NCBI RefSeq assembly: GCF_013201545.1
Contig: NZ_CP053746.1
Coordinates: 3,548,501-3,612,500 of the forward strand
Source: Pseudomonas graminis
GTDB taxonomy: Bacteria; Pseudomonadota; Gammaproteobacteria; Pseudomonadales; Pseudomonadaceae
Length of the DNA stretch: 64,000 nt
Direction: 5' to 3'
This document shows positions 26,870 through 35,842 of this stretch, piece after piece. A model generated the notes under the pieces. It worked only from the letters and a program-made list of their open reading frames with translations. It did no database searches and was not told the DNA's origin. How positions within the stretch are numbered: position 1 is the stretch's first letter; the number at the start of each line of letters is the position of its first letter. A program made the position numbers and the translations under genes.

Positions 26870-28315
26870 TCAAGCGTGCTGCACACCCGCACGCTTGAGC
26901 AGTTTTTTGCAGCGTTCCGACAGATGCACCACGCGCAGGTGTTTGCCCGCCTTCTGGTAGCGCTCGCGCAGGGTTTTCAGCGCCGCGATGGCGGAATAGT
27001 CCACGAAGATCAAGTGGCGGCAGTCCAGCGTGACGTGCTGCGGATCGTTGAGGTGATCGAACTGATCCAGGAACGGCGTGGTGGAGGCGAAGAACAGCGT
27101 GCCGTGCAGGTGATACATCTTGCTGCCGTCGGGCTCGATATGGCTGTCGGCGTACAGCTCGCGGGCCTGTTGCCAGGCGAAGTTCAGCGCCGCGATGAGG
27201 ATGCCGAACAGCACGGCGGTGGCGAGATCGGTGAGGACGGTGACGATGGTCACGGCGATAATCGCGAAGACATCGTTGAGCGGGACTTTGCGCAGCACGC
27301 GCAGGGAGGCCCAGGCGAAGGTCTGCTGGGCCACCACGAACATCACGCCGACCAGCGCCGCCAGCGGAATGCGTTCGATGAGGGGCGAGAGGAACAGCAC
27401 GAACATCAGAATCATCACGCCGGCGACGATGCCTGACAGACGACCGCGGCCGCCGGAACTCAGGTTGATCACCGTCTGGCCGATCATTGCGCAGCCGCCC
27501 ATGCCGCCGCACAGGCCGGACGCCAGGTTGGCGACGCCGAGGGCGACACATTCGCGGTCGGGGTAGCCGCGGCTCTCGGTGATTTCGTCGGTGAGGTTCA
27601 GGGTCAGCAGGGTTTCCAGCAGACCGACCAGCGCCATCAGGATCGCGTAGGGCGCGATGATCCGCAGGGTTTCCAGATTCCACGGCACGTCCGGCAGCGA
27701 CAGGCCCGGCAGACCGCCGGCGATGTGCGCCATGTCGCCGAGGGTGCGCGTCGGCAGGTCGAACAGGTACACCAGCAGGCCGACGCCGAGAATGGCAACG
27801 AGTGCGGGCGGCACCGAGCGGGTCAGCCGCGGCAGCAGGTACACCACGGCCATGGTCAGGGCCACCAGGCCAATCATCAGATAGAGCGGCGTGCCGCTGA
27901 GCCAGCTTTCGCCGATTTTGAAATGTTCCAGCTGCGCCATGGCGATGACGATCGCGAGGCCGTTGACGAACCCGAGCATGACCGGATACGGCACCATCCG
28001 CACCAGCTTGCCCAGACGCAGCAGCCCGAACGCGATCATCACCAACCCGCCCAGCAACACCGTCGCCAGCAGGTATTGCACGCCGTGCTGCACCACCAGC
28101 GCCACGATGACCACGGCCATCGAACCCGCCGCGCCGGAAACCATGCCGGGACGCCCGCCGAACAGCGCAGTCAGCGTGCAGATAATGAACGCGCCATACA
28201 GGCCCATCAGCGGGTTAAGGTGCGCGACCAGCGCGAAGGCGATGCACTCGGGCACCAGGGCGAAAGAAGTGGTGAGTCCGGCGAGGACATCGGCGCGAAG
28301 ACGGGCGGGTTTCAT
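26870..28315 (-). CDS. SulP family anion transporter with STAS domain
   Basis: 481 residues from the ATG at 28315, preceded by AGGAA. There are about ten to twelve hydrophobic helices in residues 5-390, with the SulP signature LVPECIAFALVAHLNPLMGLYGAF. A cytosolic STAS domain (about 395-475, with VTLDCRHLIFVDYSAIAALKTL) follows. SulP proteins move sulfate, bicarbonate or organic anions. The EGLLETLLTLNLTDEIT-like segment and the absence of sulfur genes nearby leave the anion open. It converges with the isochorismatase gene and diverges from the MFS gene. Confidence 0.92.
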   Translation of the reverse strand: MKPARLRADVLAGLTTSFALVPECIAFALVAHLNPLMGLYGAFIICTLTALFGGRPGMVSGAAGSMAVVIVALVVQHGVQYLLATVLLGGLVMIAFGLLRLGKLVRMVPYPVMLGFVNGLAIVIAMAQLEHFKIGESWLSGTPLYLMIGLVALTMAVVYLLPRLTRSVPPALVAILGVGLLVYLFDLPTRTLGDMAHIAGGLPGLSLPDVPWNLETLRIIAPYAILMALVGLLETLLTLNLTDEITESRGYPDRECVALGVANLASGLCGGMGGCAMIGQTVINLSSGGRGRLSGIVAGVMILMFVLFLSPLIERIPLAALVGVMFVVAQQTFAWASLRVLRKVPLNDVFAIIAVTIVTVLTDLATAVLFGILIAALNFAWQQARELYADSHIEPDGSKMYHLHGTLFFASTTPFLDQFDHLNDPQHVTLDCRHLIFVDYSAIAALKTLRERYQKAGKHLRVVHLSERCKKLLKRAGVQHA

Positions 28316-28501
28316 GAAATTCCTGAAGGGCGGGGTGCAAAGGGAGGGGATGTTACGGAATGTGAACGCAGACGGCCAGTCGGTGGGATGCCACACCCTG
28401 CCGCGTTTTACTCATTCTTCATGTGTCCCGTTACCCCTGATTGTGTAAGGATGTTTCCCTCGAACAGCACGCCGATTCCCGTCATCAAGGCTCGGCACGT
28501 C

Positions 28502-29692
28502 ATGAAGGACAGAACACGGATGCTCGCTGCGCTCAGACACTACCCGGCTTCAGTCAATCTCCTGCTTTCTTCGTCGCTGTTTCTGACGCTGGGCAGGGCA
28601 ATTACCTTGCCGTATCTGGTGATTTACCTTTCTTCGAATTTCGTTTTGAGCATGAGCGACATCGGCCTGGTCGTCGGTGGCGCGCTGATCGTCGGCTCGT
28701 TGCTGAGCCTGTATGGCGGCTATCTCACCGACAAACTGTCCAGTTATCGGTTGATCCTCAGCTTCACCGGGTTCTTCGTCGCCGGTTTCATCGGCATGTG
28801 CGTGACCGGCAAGCTGTGGCTGTTCTTCCTGTTTCTGGTGTCCTTCAATTTCGCGTATTCGGTCATCGATATCGTGGTCAAGGCGGCGTTTGGCAAGCTA
28901 TTGCCAGTGGCCGATCAAAGCAAAGTGTTCTCGGTGCGCTACACCCTGATCAATATCGGCTATGCCGTCGGGCCATTCATTGGCGCAGGATTGGCGCACT
29001 GGAACATGAAGCTGCCGTTCGTGATGTCGGCCACTCTGGGCCTGGGTTTTTTCCTGGTTTACGCGATGTACGGAGACCGCAAGCTGAGCTCGGCGGACCC
29101 TGCCAACGCACCGATTTCCTTCATCGCCGTCGGACGCATCCTGCTCAAGGATTACCGGCTGGTGTGCTTCACCGTCGGCGGCGTGCTCAGCGCGGTGGTG
29201 TTCGGGCAGTTCACGGCCTACCTGTCGCAATACCTGGTCACCACGACCACGCCGGAATTCACTTATCAGGTGATCAGCTCGGTGGTCGCGGTGAACGCGG
29301 CAGTGGTGATCTGCTTGCAGTACCTGGTCGGCAAACGCATCAGCCATCAGTACCTCAATCAGTGGCTGACTGCAGGTTTCAGCCTGTTCCTGATGGGCGT
29401 GGTCGGGTTTGCCTTGTCGACGACGGTGCTGCACTGGTCGCTGGCGGTGGCGGTGTTCACCCTCGGCGAGATCATCGTGTTCCCGGCCGAGTACATGTTT
29501 ATCGACCGCATCGCACCCCCCCATTTGCGCGGCATGTATTACGGCGCGCAGAACCTCTCCAACCTCGGCGGCGCCCTGGGGCCGGTGTTGTGCGGCTTTG
29601 TGTTGGCGGCGTTCATCATTGCCGGCGGCTGTTTCTATCTACTGGGCGCCTCGTATTCCAGACGCCACGACCAAAACTCCACTGCGCAGTGA
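28502..29692 (+). CDS. MFS transporter, about 396 aa
   Basis: From the ATG at 28502 the product MKDRTRMLAALRHYPASVNLLL... has 12 predicted helices and the MFS loop motif GGYLTDKLSSYR between helices 2 and 3. The frame stays open far upstream, but that stretch is antisense to the SulP gene. In-frame alternatives are ATG 28451 (AAGG directly against it) and ATG 28520. The similarity is to drug/efflux-type MFS proteins such as YdeE/MdtH, with no substrate assigned. Confidence 0.85.
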   Translation: MKDRTRMLAALRHYPASVNLLLSSSLFLTLGRAITLPYLVIYLSSNFVLSMSDIGLVVGGALIVGSLLSLYGGYLTDKLSSYRLILSFTGFFVAGFIGMCVTGKLWLFFLFLVSFNFAYSVIDIVVKAAFGKLLPVADQSKVFSVRYTLINIGYAVGPFIGAGLAHWNMKLPFVMSATLGLGFFLVYAMYGDRKLSSADPANAPISFIAVGRILLKDYRLVCFTVGGVLSAVVFGQFTAYLSQYLVTTTTPEFTYQVISSVVAVNAAVVICLQYLVGKRISHQYLNQWLTAGFSLFLMGVVGFALSTTVLHWSLAVAVFTLGEIIVFPAEYMFIDRIAPPHLRGMYYGAQNLSNLGGALGPVLCGFVLAAFIIAGGCFYLLGASYSRRHDQNSTAQ

Positions 29693-29701
29693 AGCGTTTC
29701 G

Positions 29702-30862
29702 ATGACCGTTTTGTCTCCACTTGAGGCCTGGCAGCAGGCCGTTGATGGCCAGGGTTTTCAGCCTGACGAAGCCCAGCGCAATGCCGCACTGCATTTGCAG
29801 GCGTGTTGGCAGGCGCTGAACGACGGCAAGCGCGGCGGCGCGGTCAAAGGCGTTTATCTGTGGGGCCCGGTGGGGCGCGGCAAGACCTGGCTCATGGACC
29901 GTTTTTACGACAGCCTGCAGGTCCCGGCCCGCCGCCAGCATTTTCATCATTTCATGCGCTGGGTGCATCAGCGCCTGTTCCAGCTCACCGGCGTGGCCCA
30001 GCCGCTGCAGGTGCTGGCCCGGGAACTGGCCCAAGACGTGCGCGTGCTGTGCTTCGACGAGTTGTTCGTCAACGACATCGGCGATGCGGTGATTCTCGGC
30101 GGCCTGTTGCGCGCGATGTTCGACGAGGGCGTGGTGCTGGTGTGCACCTCCAATCAATTGCCCGAGCAACTGTACGCCACCGGGCATAACCGCGAGCGCT
30201 TCGTGCCTGCGATTACGGCGATCAACCACTTTATGGAGGTTGTGTCGGTCGACGGCGGCGAGGACCACCGGCTGCACCCCGGTCAGGCGCAGCAGCGTTA
30301 CTGGGTGGTGGCCGAGCAGGGGCCGAGCGCGTTGGTGGAGGTGTTCGAGGCGCTGAGCAGCGGCGAGTCGGTGTCGATTCAGCCTGTGCCGCTGGGCCGT
30401 CGCCATGTGCCGGTGGTGCGCAGCAGCCGACCGGTGATCTGGTGCCGCTATGCCGACTTGTGCGAGCAACCGCTGGCGGCGATGGATTTCATCGAGCTGT
30501 GCGATCGCTACAAAGCGGTCTTGTTGAGTGAGGTGCCAGCGCTGAGCGCACCCCAGCGCGAGGGACGCATTGCCCGTGGCACCGAGGATGGCGTTGAACA
30601 GGTCACGGCGGGGGACCGCGAGCTGCCGCAACTGTCGCCCTATGACGATGGCGTGCGGCGTTTCATTGCGCTGGTCGACGAGTGCTATGACCGCAAGGTA
30701 CCGCTGTACGTCGAAGCCGCGATGCCGATGGCCGAGCTGTACACCGAAGGCTATCTGGCGTTTGCGTTTCGGCGCACGCTGAGCCGGTTGCAGGAAATGC
30801 AGCTGGCGCGGTTTGGTGTTGATGGTCATAGCGGTTCGCTGGACGAAAGGTCCTCTTCGTGA
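29702..30862 (+). CDS. zapE: ZapE-type cell division ATPase (AFG1 family)
   Basis: 386 residues, slightly long for ZapE. The ATPase shows Walker A GPVGRGKT (residues 55-62), Walker B VLCFDELFV, a sensor segment TSNQLPEQLY and HFMRWVHQRL. ZapE is an AFG1-like protein that associates with FtsZ at the division site under stress. The gene begins 9 bases after the MFS stop, so the two may be co-transcribed. The last codons lie inside a REP element (30854-30880), so the C-terminal DERSSS is repeat-derived. Confidence 0.85.
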   Translation: MTVLSPLEAWQQAVDGQGFQPDEAQRNAALHLQACWQALNDGKRGGAVKGVYLWGPVGRGKTWLMDRFYDSLQVPARRQHFHHFMRWVHQRLFQLTGVAQPLQVLARELAQDVRVLCFDELFVNDIGDAVILGGLLRAMFDEGVVLVCTSNQLPEQLYATGHNRERFVPAITAINHFMEVVSVDGGEDHRLHPGQAQQRYWVVAEQGPSALVEVFEALSSGESVSIQPVPLGRRHVPVVRSSRPVIWCRYADLCEQPLAAMDFIELCDRYKAVLLSEVPALSAPQREGRIARGTEDGVEQVTAGDRELPQLSPYDDGVRRFIALVDECYDRKVPLYVEAAMPMAELYTEGYLAFAFRRTLSRLQEMQLARFGVDGHSGSLDERSSS

Positions 30863-30946
30863 GCAAGCTCACTCCCACAGGTCTGGCGGCAACAGAAGAT
30901 GCGGAGTCAACTGACGATTCCGTGGGAGCGAGCTTGCTCGCGAAGG
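30854..30946. repeat. Inverted REP pair overlapping the zapE stop
   Basis: Arm one (30854-30880) contains the zapE stop codon. Arm two (30922-30946) is the reverse complement with the core GAGCGAGCTTGCTCGCGAAGG. About 41 bases separate them. Confidence 0.88.
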
Positions 30947-30995
30947 CTTACATTCAGCCGAGCCGGAGTGGCACTGGTCACTTGCCGAGAGCCAT

Positions 30996-31904
30996 TCAAG
31001 CGCGGTGGCGTCGTCGCTGGGCCAATACATGCTTGGCGCCTTCTCCCACCAGCACCATGACCGCCAGCCAGATCGGCAAGTAGGTCATCCATTCATCGCG
31101 GCCGATGGATTCGCCCAGCAGCAGCGCAACGCCCACCAGCAGCACCGGCTCGACGTAGCTCAGCAAGCCAAACACGCTGAACGCCAGCAGGCGGCTGGCG
31201 CGAATGTAGCTGACGAGGGCCGACGCACTGATCGCCCCCAGCACCGGAATCAGCACATAGAAGCGTGGGAATTGTTCCACGACCGAAGGGTTGCCCTGGC
31301 AGATGAACAGCACCGCGACGGGCAGGATCAGCAACATGTCCCACCACAGACCGCCGAGGTTGTCGGTCTTGAGCTTGCGCCGCAACACGAAGTACAGCGG
31401 ATAACCCAGGCAGACGAGCAGGGTTTCCCAGGAAAAACTGCCCAGGCGCAGCAGCTCGTTCCCCACACCGATCAGCGCGCAGCAGGCGGCGATCTTCTGC
31501 AGGTGCGACAGGTGCTCGCCGTACACCACACGCCCGGTGAGGATCATGGTCAGCGGCAGCAGAAAATACCCCAGCGACACCTCCAGGCTGCGGCCATGCA
31601 GCGGCGCCCACATGAACAGCCACAACTGCACGCCCATCAACGTCGCCGACAGCGCCATGCCTGCCAGCAGGGCAGGCGCCTGTCGCACCCGGAGGGCAAG
31701 GGCGCGGGCCAGCTTCCAGTCTCCGCTGGAGAGCATGAACAGCGTCACGCATGGCAGGGTCAGCAGCATGCGCCAACCGAAGATTTCTTCACCGCTCAAT
31801 GGCGTGAGGAGTGAGGTGTAGTAGTACATGACCGCGAACAGGCAGGAGGCCATGACCGATAACGCAACGCCCTTGTACACAGGGGCTCCTTGTTTTCGAT
31901 TCAT
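30996..31904 (-). CDS. rarD: EamA/RarD family membrane transporter
   Basis: 302 residues with ten predicted helices, from MNRKQGAPVYKGVALSVMASCLFAVMYYYTSLL. The PLSGEEIFGWRMLLTLP segment and the YVEPVLLVGVALLLGESI repeat, in the second EamA domain, match the RarD subgroup. RarD proteins were first linked to chloramphenicol resistance, but most export amino acids or metabolites, so the substrate is unassigned. It is a single leftward gene opposite the HD-domain gene. No regulator is visible nearby. Confidence 0.8.
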   Translation of the reverse strand: MNRKQGAPVYKGVALSVMASCLFAVMYYYTSLLTPLSGEEIFGWRMLLTLPCVTLFMLSSGDWKLARALALRVRQAPALLAGMALSATLMGVQLWLFMWAPLHGRSLEVSLGYFLLPLTMILTGRVVYGEHLSHLQKIAACCALIGVGNELLRLGSFSWETLLVCLGYPLYFVLRRKLKTDNLGGLWWDMLLILPVAVLFICQGNPSVVEQFPRFYVLIPVLGAISASALVSYIRASRLLAFSVFGLLSYVEPVLLVGVALLLGESIGRDEWMTYLPIWLAVMVLVGEGAKHVLAQRRRHRA

Positions 31905-32183
31905 CAGGTGTGGGATGCAGGAATGCTTTATCGGCGCGCTCTGACGACACGCTTTGACGGCACTTTATGAGGCGCTTTTTGAGGCATGGCGCGCTGCAAA
32001 GGCGCAGAGTTTATCCGAGGTGTGGCAGTCGGTCCGCAGCAATCTGGTAAACCGCAGGTGGGCTGGCAGTAAACGATGCACGTTTGGCAGAGAACGAGAC
32101 CGCGCGCCGATTGAGCCGAGATGCGCCGTCGCCCAGACTTCTCTTCAACGCGCCACCCCGGTGCGGCCGCTGGAGAGATTCCC

Positions 32184-32825
32184 ATGACTCAATCGATTGC
32201 TGGTATCAAGATCCCCGACAGCGCGCTGGCCCGCGCCACCACCGAGTACATCCGCGAGCAGGAAGATGACCTGCTGTTCAATCACTCGCGCCGGGTGTTT
32301 TTGTGGGGCGCGCTGACCGGTGAGCGCAAGGGGCTGGCCTACGACGCCGAGCAGCTTTACGTCGGGGCGATGTTTCATGATTTGGGTCTGGTGGCGCAGC
32401 ATCGCAGCGCGGACCTGCGTTTCGAGGTGGATTCGGCCAATGCGGCGCGGGCGTTCATGCAGCCGTTCGGGTTGTCGGAGGGGGATGTGGAGCAGGTCTG
32501 GTTGTCGATTGCGTTGCACACGACGCCGGGCGTGCCTGAGCATTTGCGGCCGAACGTGGCGCTGGTGACGGCGGGCGTGGAGATGGATGTGCTGGGCATC
32601 AATTACGGGCAGTTCAGTGATGAGCAGCGGGAGGTGGTGACCCATGCTCACCCGCGCGGTGAAGACTTCAAGGAATGCATTTTGTGTGCGTTTGCGGATG
32701 GGTTTCGGCATAAGCCCGACACCACCTTCGGCACCGTTAACGCGGATGTACTGGTGGACGAAGACCCGTCGTTCAAGCCGCTGAATTTTGTGGAGATTAT
32801 TCGGCAGTCGGCCTGGAAGGCGTGA
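32184..32825 (+). CDS. HD domain-containing protein
   Basis: 213 residues from the ATG at 32184, with GGAGAG 8 bases before it; an earlier ATG at 32121 lacks a site. The metal-binding residues are His34, His65-Asp66 in GAMFHDLGL and His112, the HD phosphohydrolase pattern. The length and the opening SHRVxxWG-like segment NHSRRVFLWG resemble cyanamide-hydratase-like and other small HD hydrolases. The substrate is unknown. It is followed by a repeat block with no further genes. Confidence 0.85.
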   Translation: MTQSIAGIKIPDSALARATTEYIREQEDDLLFNHSRRVFLWGALTGERKGLAYDAEQLYVGAMFHDLGLVAQHRSADLRFEVDSANAARAFMQPFGLSEGDVEQVWLSIALHTTPGVPEHLRPNVALVTAGVEMDVLGINYGQFSDEQREVVTHAHPRGEDFKECILCAFADGFRHKPDTTFGTVNADVLVDEDPSFKPLNFVEIIRQSAWKA

Positions 32826-32836
32826 TCCTTCATCAC

Positions 32837-33140
32837 GATCAAGGGCGTCGGCCTAACGGCCTCGGGTTTCGCCTTCGGCGACTTACTTTTGAAAAGCACC
32901 AAAAGTAAGCAAAAGTGCCTGCTCCTGGTTGGGCCCTTCCTTCGTCAGGGTGCCTTCACTCCGGTCCCGCTCCGTGGGCCCGCCGCCATCCGCCATCCAT
33001 GGCGGGGGGCGGCTCTCGCGGCATCCATGCCGCTCGGCCCACGGAGCGAGACCTGCGTTCAGCCTGCACCAAAGTCGCGATGGGTGTCGTCTGGGCCTTT
33101 TGTGTTTGAAGAGCAAAAGCAGATCAAAAGCAGATCAAAG
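32837..33140 (+). repeat. Structured dispersed repeat, copy A
   Basis: This is a non-coding block of about 300 bases that begins with GATCAAGGG and ends with two GATCAAAG units. It has tandem hairpins: GGCC-TAAC-GGCC (32850-32861), TCGCC-TTC-GGCGA (32869-32881), CTTACTTTTG / CAAAAGTAAG (32882-32909), and a long-range stem 32964-32980 with 33036-33052. The inner hairpins CGCCAT/ATGGCG and GCGGCAT/ATGCCGC lie within. Copies B and C share the layout but differ in stem sequence. Short ORFs across it are spurious. Confidence 0.85.
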
Positions 33141-33280
33141 GCTTCCCGGCTGAAGCCGGTCCTACAGAATGTACGCAGCGCTTTTCGTAGGACCGGCTTT
33201 AGCCGGGAAGGCGTCGGGCGCCGCGCTGCAAAATGATGGGTGTACGCACAGGCCTCTTTCCCGGCTGAAGCCGGTCCCAC
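33141..33280. repeat. REP cluster, CCGGCT-AAGCCGG core
   Basis: Three arms, at 33141-33165, 33187-33211 and 33258-33280, alternate in orientation. Their cores are GCTTCCCGGCTGAAGCCGG or its complement, ending CCTAC or CCCAC. Confidence 0.85.
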
Positions 33281-33293
33281 TGAAGCAATCGAT

Positions 33294-33345
33294 CGTTCCC
33301 ACGCTCCGCGTGGGAATGCACCCTTTGACGCTCCGCGTCCGTGTC
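33294..33345. repeat. CGCTCCGCG short repeat
   Basis: The palindrome GTTCCCACGCTCCGCGTGGGAA is followed by a second CGCTCCGCG. Such units recur widely between Pseudomonas genes. Confidence 0.6.
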
Positions 33346-33510
33346 TTCGAGGGCGAGTGAGGCGTTTATGAGGCTGCTGCCTTCAACATCCCTTCTTCGG
33401 CATTGTTTCAAGCTTTGTTAGGCTGGTCCCTCTTTCGAGGGGGCTGATTTCATTTACATCGCTTCACCGTAAATGGATCCGCCTCCGTCCAAGCATTCAA
33501 CGGAGCGGCA

Positions 33511-34662
33511 ATGACTTCCATCAGCACCGCAGCGCCTGTGGTTCCGGGGCGGCTGGAGCAGTTTTCGACGCGTATCGCTTTTTTTGTCACCGGGTTCAGC
33601 ATGTCGGCCTGGGCGCCGCTGGTGCCTTATGCGAAAAGCCGTCTCGGCCTGGACGACGCCGGCCTCGGGTTGTTGCTGTTGTGCCTGGGCATTGGCTCGA
33701 TTGTGTCGATGCCACTGGCCGGGGCGATGACGGTGCGTTATGGCTGTCGGCGTCTGATCGTGATAACGGGCGCCATCGCCTGTGTGTGCCTGCCTTTATT
33801 GGCGACCCTCAGCTCGGTGCCGCTGATGGTCGCCACGCTGTTTGTCTACGGCGCGAGCATGGGTGCGCTGGGTTGCGTGACCAACATTCAGGCGATCATC
33901 GTCGAGCGGGCGAGCGGCAAGACCATGATGTCCGGGTTTCACGGGCTGTTCAGTTGCGGCGGGATTCTAGGGGCGGCGGGGGTGTCGGCGTTGCTGAGTG
34001 TCGGCGTCTGGCCATGGCTGGCGATGGCCTTCGTTGCGCTGTTCATTGCCTTGGCGCTTTATAAAGCCGCGCCCCATTTGTTGCCCTATGGCAGCGAGCC
34101 GGGCGGGCCGGCGTTTGCGATTCCCCGGGGCGTGGTGTTGTTCATCGGTTTGATGTGCTTCACGGTGTTCCTCACGGAAGGCGCGATGCTCGATTGGAGC
34201 GCGGTGTTCCTCAGCGCCCAGCGCGGGGTTGAACCGTCTTACGCGGGATTCGGTTATGCGGTGTTCGCGCTGTTCATGGCAATCGGGCGCCTGTGCGGCG
34301 ATCCGATTGTCCGGCGCCTCGGTGTGCACAAGATCATTCTGTTTGGCGGGCTGTGCGCGGCGGCCGGGATGACCGTCGCGACGTTGATCCCGGTCTGGCA
34401 GGCGGCGTTGTGCGGGTACGCGCTGGTGGGCATCGGCTGTTCCAACATCGTGCCGGTGTTTTACAGCGCGGTCGGTCGGCAGAAGACCATGCCGGAAAAC
34501 GTGGCAGTGCCGGCGATCACCACATTGGGTTACATCGGCATTTTGATGGGCCCGGCGGGGATCGGGTTCGTCGCCCACCTCAGCAGCCTCGGCGCGGCGT
34601 TCATGATCATCGCCTTGATGCTGCTGGGTGTGGCGGTCAGCGGACGGTTCCTGCGGGTGTGA
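33511..34662 (+). CDS. MFS transporter, YbjJ-like
   Basis: 383 residues with 12 helices, starting MTSISTAAPVVPGRLEQFSTRIAFFVTGFSMSAWAPLVPYAK. The MFS motif GAMTVRYGCRR follows helix 2, and a second ALFMAIGRLCGDPIVRRLG lies in the C-terminal half. It resembles the YbjJ-type inner-membrane proteins, whose substrate is unknown. It begins 165 bases after the last repeat with no ribosome-binding site of note (GGAGCGGCA). It converges with the carboxymuconolactone decarboxylase-family gene. Confidence 0.88.
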   Translation: MTSISTAAPVVPGRLEQFSTRIAFFVTGFSMSAWAPLVPYAKSRLGLDDAGLGLLLLCLGIGSIVSMPLAGAMTVRYGCRRLIVITGAIACVCLPLLATLSSVPLMVATLFVYGASMGALGCVTNIQAIIVERASGKTMMSGFHGLFSCGGILGAAGVSALLSVGVWPWLAMAFVALFIALALYKAAPHLLPYGSEPGGPAFAIPRGVVLFIGLMCFTVFLTEGAMLDWSAVFLSAQRGVEPSYAGFGYAVFALFMAIGRLCGDPIVRRLGVHKIILFGGLCAAAGMTVATLIPVWQAALCGYALVGIGCSNIVPVFYSAVGRQKTMPENVAVPAITTLGYIGILMGPAGIGFVAHLSSLGAAFMIIALMLLGVAVSGRFLRV

Positions 34663-34677
34663 TGCCAGTAACGGGAA

Positions 34678-35115
34678 TCAGCTCGGCATCATCGCAAAGC
34701 CGACGCCGAAACGGTTCCAGGCGTTGATGGTGGCGACGGCCAGGGTGATGTTGACCACCTCGGCTTCGCTGTAGTGCTTGAGCAACGCTTCGTACTGATG
34801 CTGCGGCGCGCGGTGCACGGGCAGCAGGGTCAGGCTTTCGACCCAGGCGAGTACGACTTTTTCCTTCTCGGTGAAGAATTCGGTTTCTTCCCACACGCTT
34901 AGGGTCTGCAGACGGGCCTCGGTTTCGCCGGCCTTGCGTGCGTCATTGGCGTGCATGTTGACGCAATACGCACAGCCGTTGAGCTGGGAGGCACGCAGAC
35001 GGATCAGCTCCAGCAGCGAATGATCCAGCCCGGATTTGCTCAGCGCCGTCTCCAGGCCGAGCATGGCTTTATAGGCTTCCGGCGATTTCTGGGCCCAGTT
35101 GATTCGGTTGTTCAT
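34678..35115 (-). CDS. Carboxymuconolactone decarboxylase / AhpD-like protein
   Basis: 145 residues from the ATG at 35115, with GAAGAGAG upstream. The AhpD-type active-site motif is LRASQLNGCAYCVNMHANDAR, whose CxxC plus His are the redox and proton-relay residues of alkylhydroperoxidases. The fold is all helical and small, typical of CMD proteins used in peroxide or thiol redox chemistry. It sits next to a PACE efflux gene without an obvious pathway. Confidence 0.9.
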   Translation of the reverse strand: MNNRINWAQKSPEAYKAMLGLETALSKSGLDHSLLELIRLRASQLNGCAYCVNMHANDARKAGETEARLQTLSVWEETEFFTEKEKVVLAWVESLTLLPVHRAPQHQYEALLKHYSEAEVVNITLAVATINAWNRFGVGFAMMPS

Positions 35116-35233
35116 GTTGAGTGCTCTCTTCAAAGTGACCGGCGCAAGCCGCTGGATGTGGCGAAATGTTACGCCCGCGCTGCGGCCCGTCGAATAGCCA
35201 ATGAAGGAGGTTTAGAGGAGACCAATCACGCCG

Positions 35234-35722
35234 CTATCGATCTGCGGCGCACGGTTGCGGGCGGTCGAGCAGACGCTCGCGAATCCGGTCGTACGCCAGG
35301 TTGAACAGCATCGTGTACGGCAGAAACAGCAGCAACAGGCCGATGTCCAGCACAAAGGCTTCCAGCAGGCTGATCGACAGCCACCACGCCACCATCGGTA
35401 CCACCATGAACACCAGCCCCACTTCAAAGCTGATGGCATGCAGTGCCCGCGCCTTGAGATTCAGGGCAAGACCCAACCGGGCGCGCAGACGGTCGAACCC
35501 GGCGTTGAAGACCATGTTCCAGAGCATGGCGACCGTGGAAATCATCACCGTCATCGCGCCCATCTTGCCGATGGACTGGCCGAGCACCCAGGCCAGCCCG
35601 GGCGCGAACATCAGCACGCCGATCAGCTCGAACAGCAGCGCATGCAGGGCGCGCTCTTTGAGTGACTTTCGTGAAACGACCGGCTTCGCGGTCTTATGGG
35701 GCATGAGGGGGTTCAGAGGCAT
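35234..35722 (-). CDS. PACE-family multidrug efflux transporter
   Basis: 162 residues from the ATG at 35722; a GTG at 35734 would add four. There are two repeats of a pair of helices, each opening with ALHALLFE or ALHAISFE and closing with NMVFNAGFDRLR or NLAYDRIRERL. These are the duplicated bacterial transmembrane pair domains of PACE proteins (AceI type), which export biocides such as chlorhexidine and short diamines. The conserved Glu in each repeat (HALLFE, HAISFE) is present. A LysR gene diverges from it, as AceR does in Acinetobacter. Confidence 0.9.
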   Translation of the reverse strand: MPLNPLMPHKTAKPVVSRKSLKERALHALLFELIGVLMFAPGLAWVLGQSIGKMGAMTVMISTVAMLWNMVFNAGFDRLRARLGLALNLKARALHAISFEVGLVFMVVPMVAWWLSISLLEAFVLDIGLLLLFLPYTMLFNLAYDRIRERLLDRPQPCAADR

Positions 35723-35790
35723 GTCGATGATCACTTTCTCGCGGGCAGGTGTGCATTGTCGGGGCGCAATAGACTAGAGTGAAAATCGGT

Positions 35791-35811
35791 CCCATCGGAA
35801 AAACCGATGGG
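35791..35811. promoter_or_regulatory. Dyad CCCATCGG-N5-CCGATGGG between PACE and LysR genes
   Basis: This is a perfect 8-base dyad in the shared 120-base promoter region, well placed to be the LysR operator. It is also a potential hairpin with an AAAAA loop. Confidence 0.5.
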
Positions 35812-35842
35812 GACGTCACATGCACTTCAGAGGTGTCCTTCC

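Noticed and set aside
27725..28501. Upstream extension of the MFS gene
   Set aside because: The frame is open but this stretch is antisense to the SulP gene and is very rich in His, Gln and Arg. The hydrophobic MFS chain starts near 28502.
32889..33360. Short ORFs in the repeat blocks (similar ones at 57879-58745)
   Set aside because: They fall in the structured repeat and REPs, in several frames and both strands, with no shared reading frame among the copies. The stem pairing explains the conservation better than coding.
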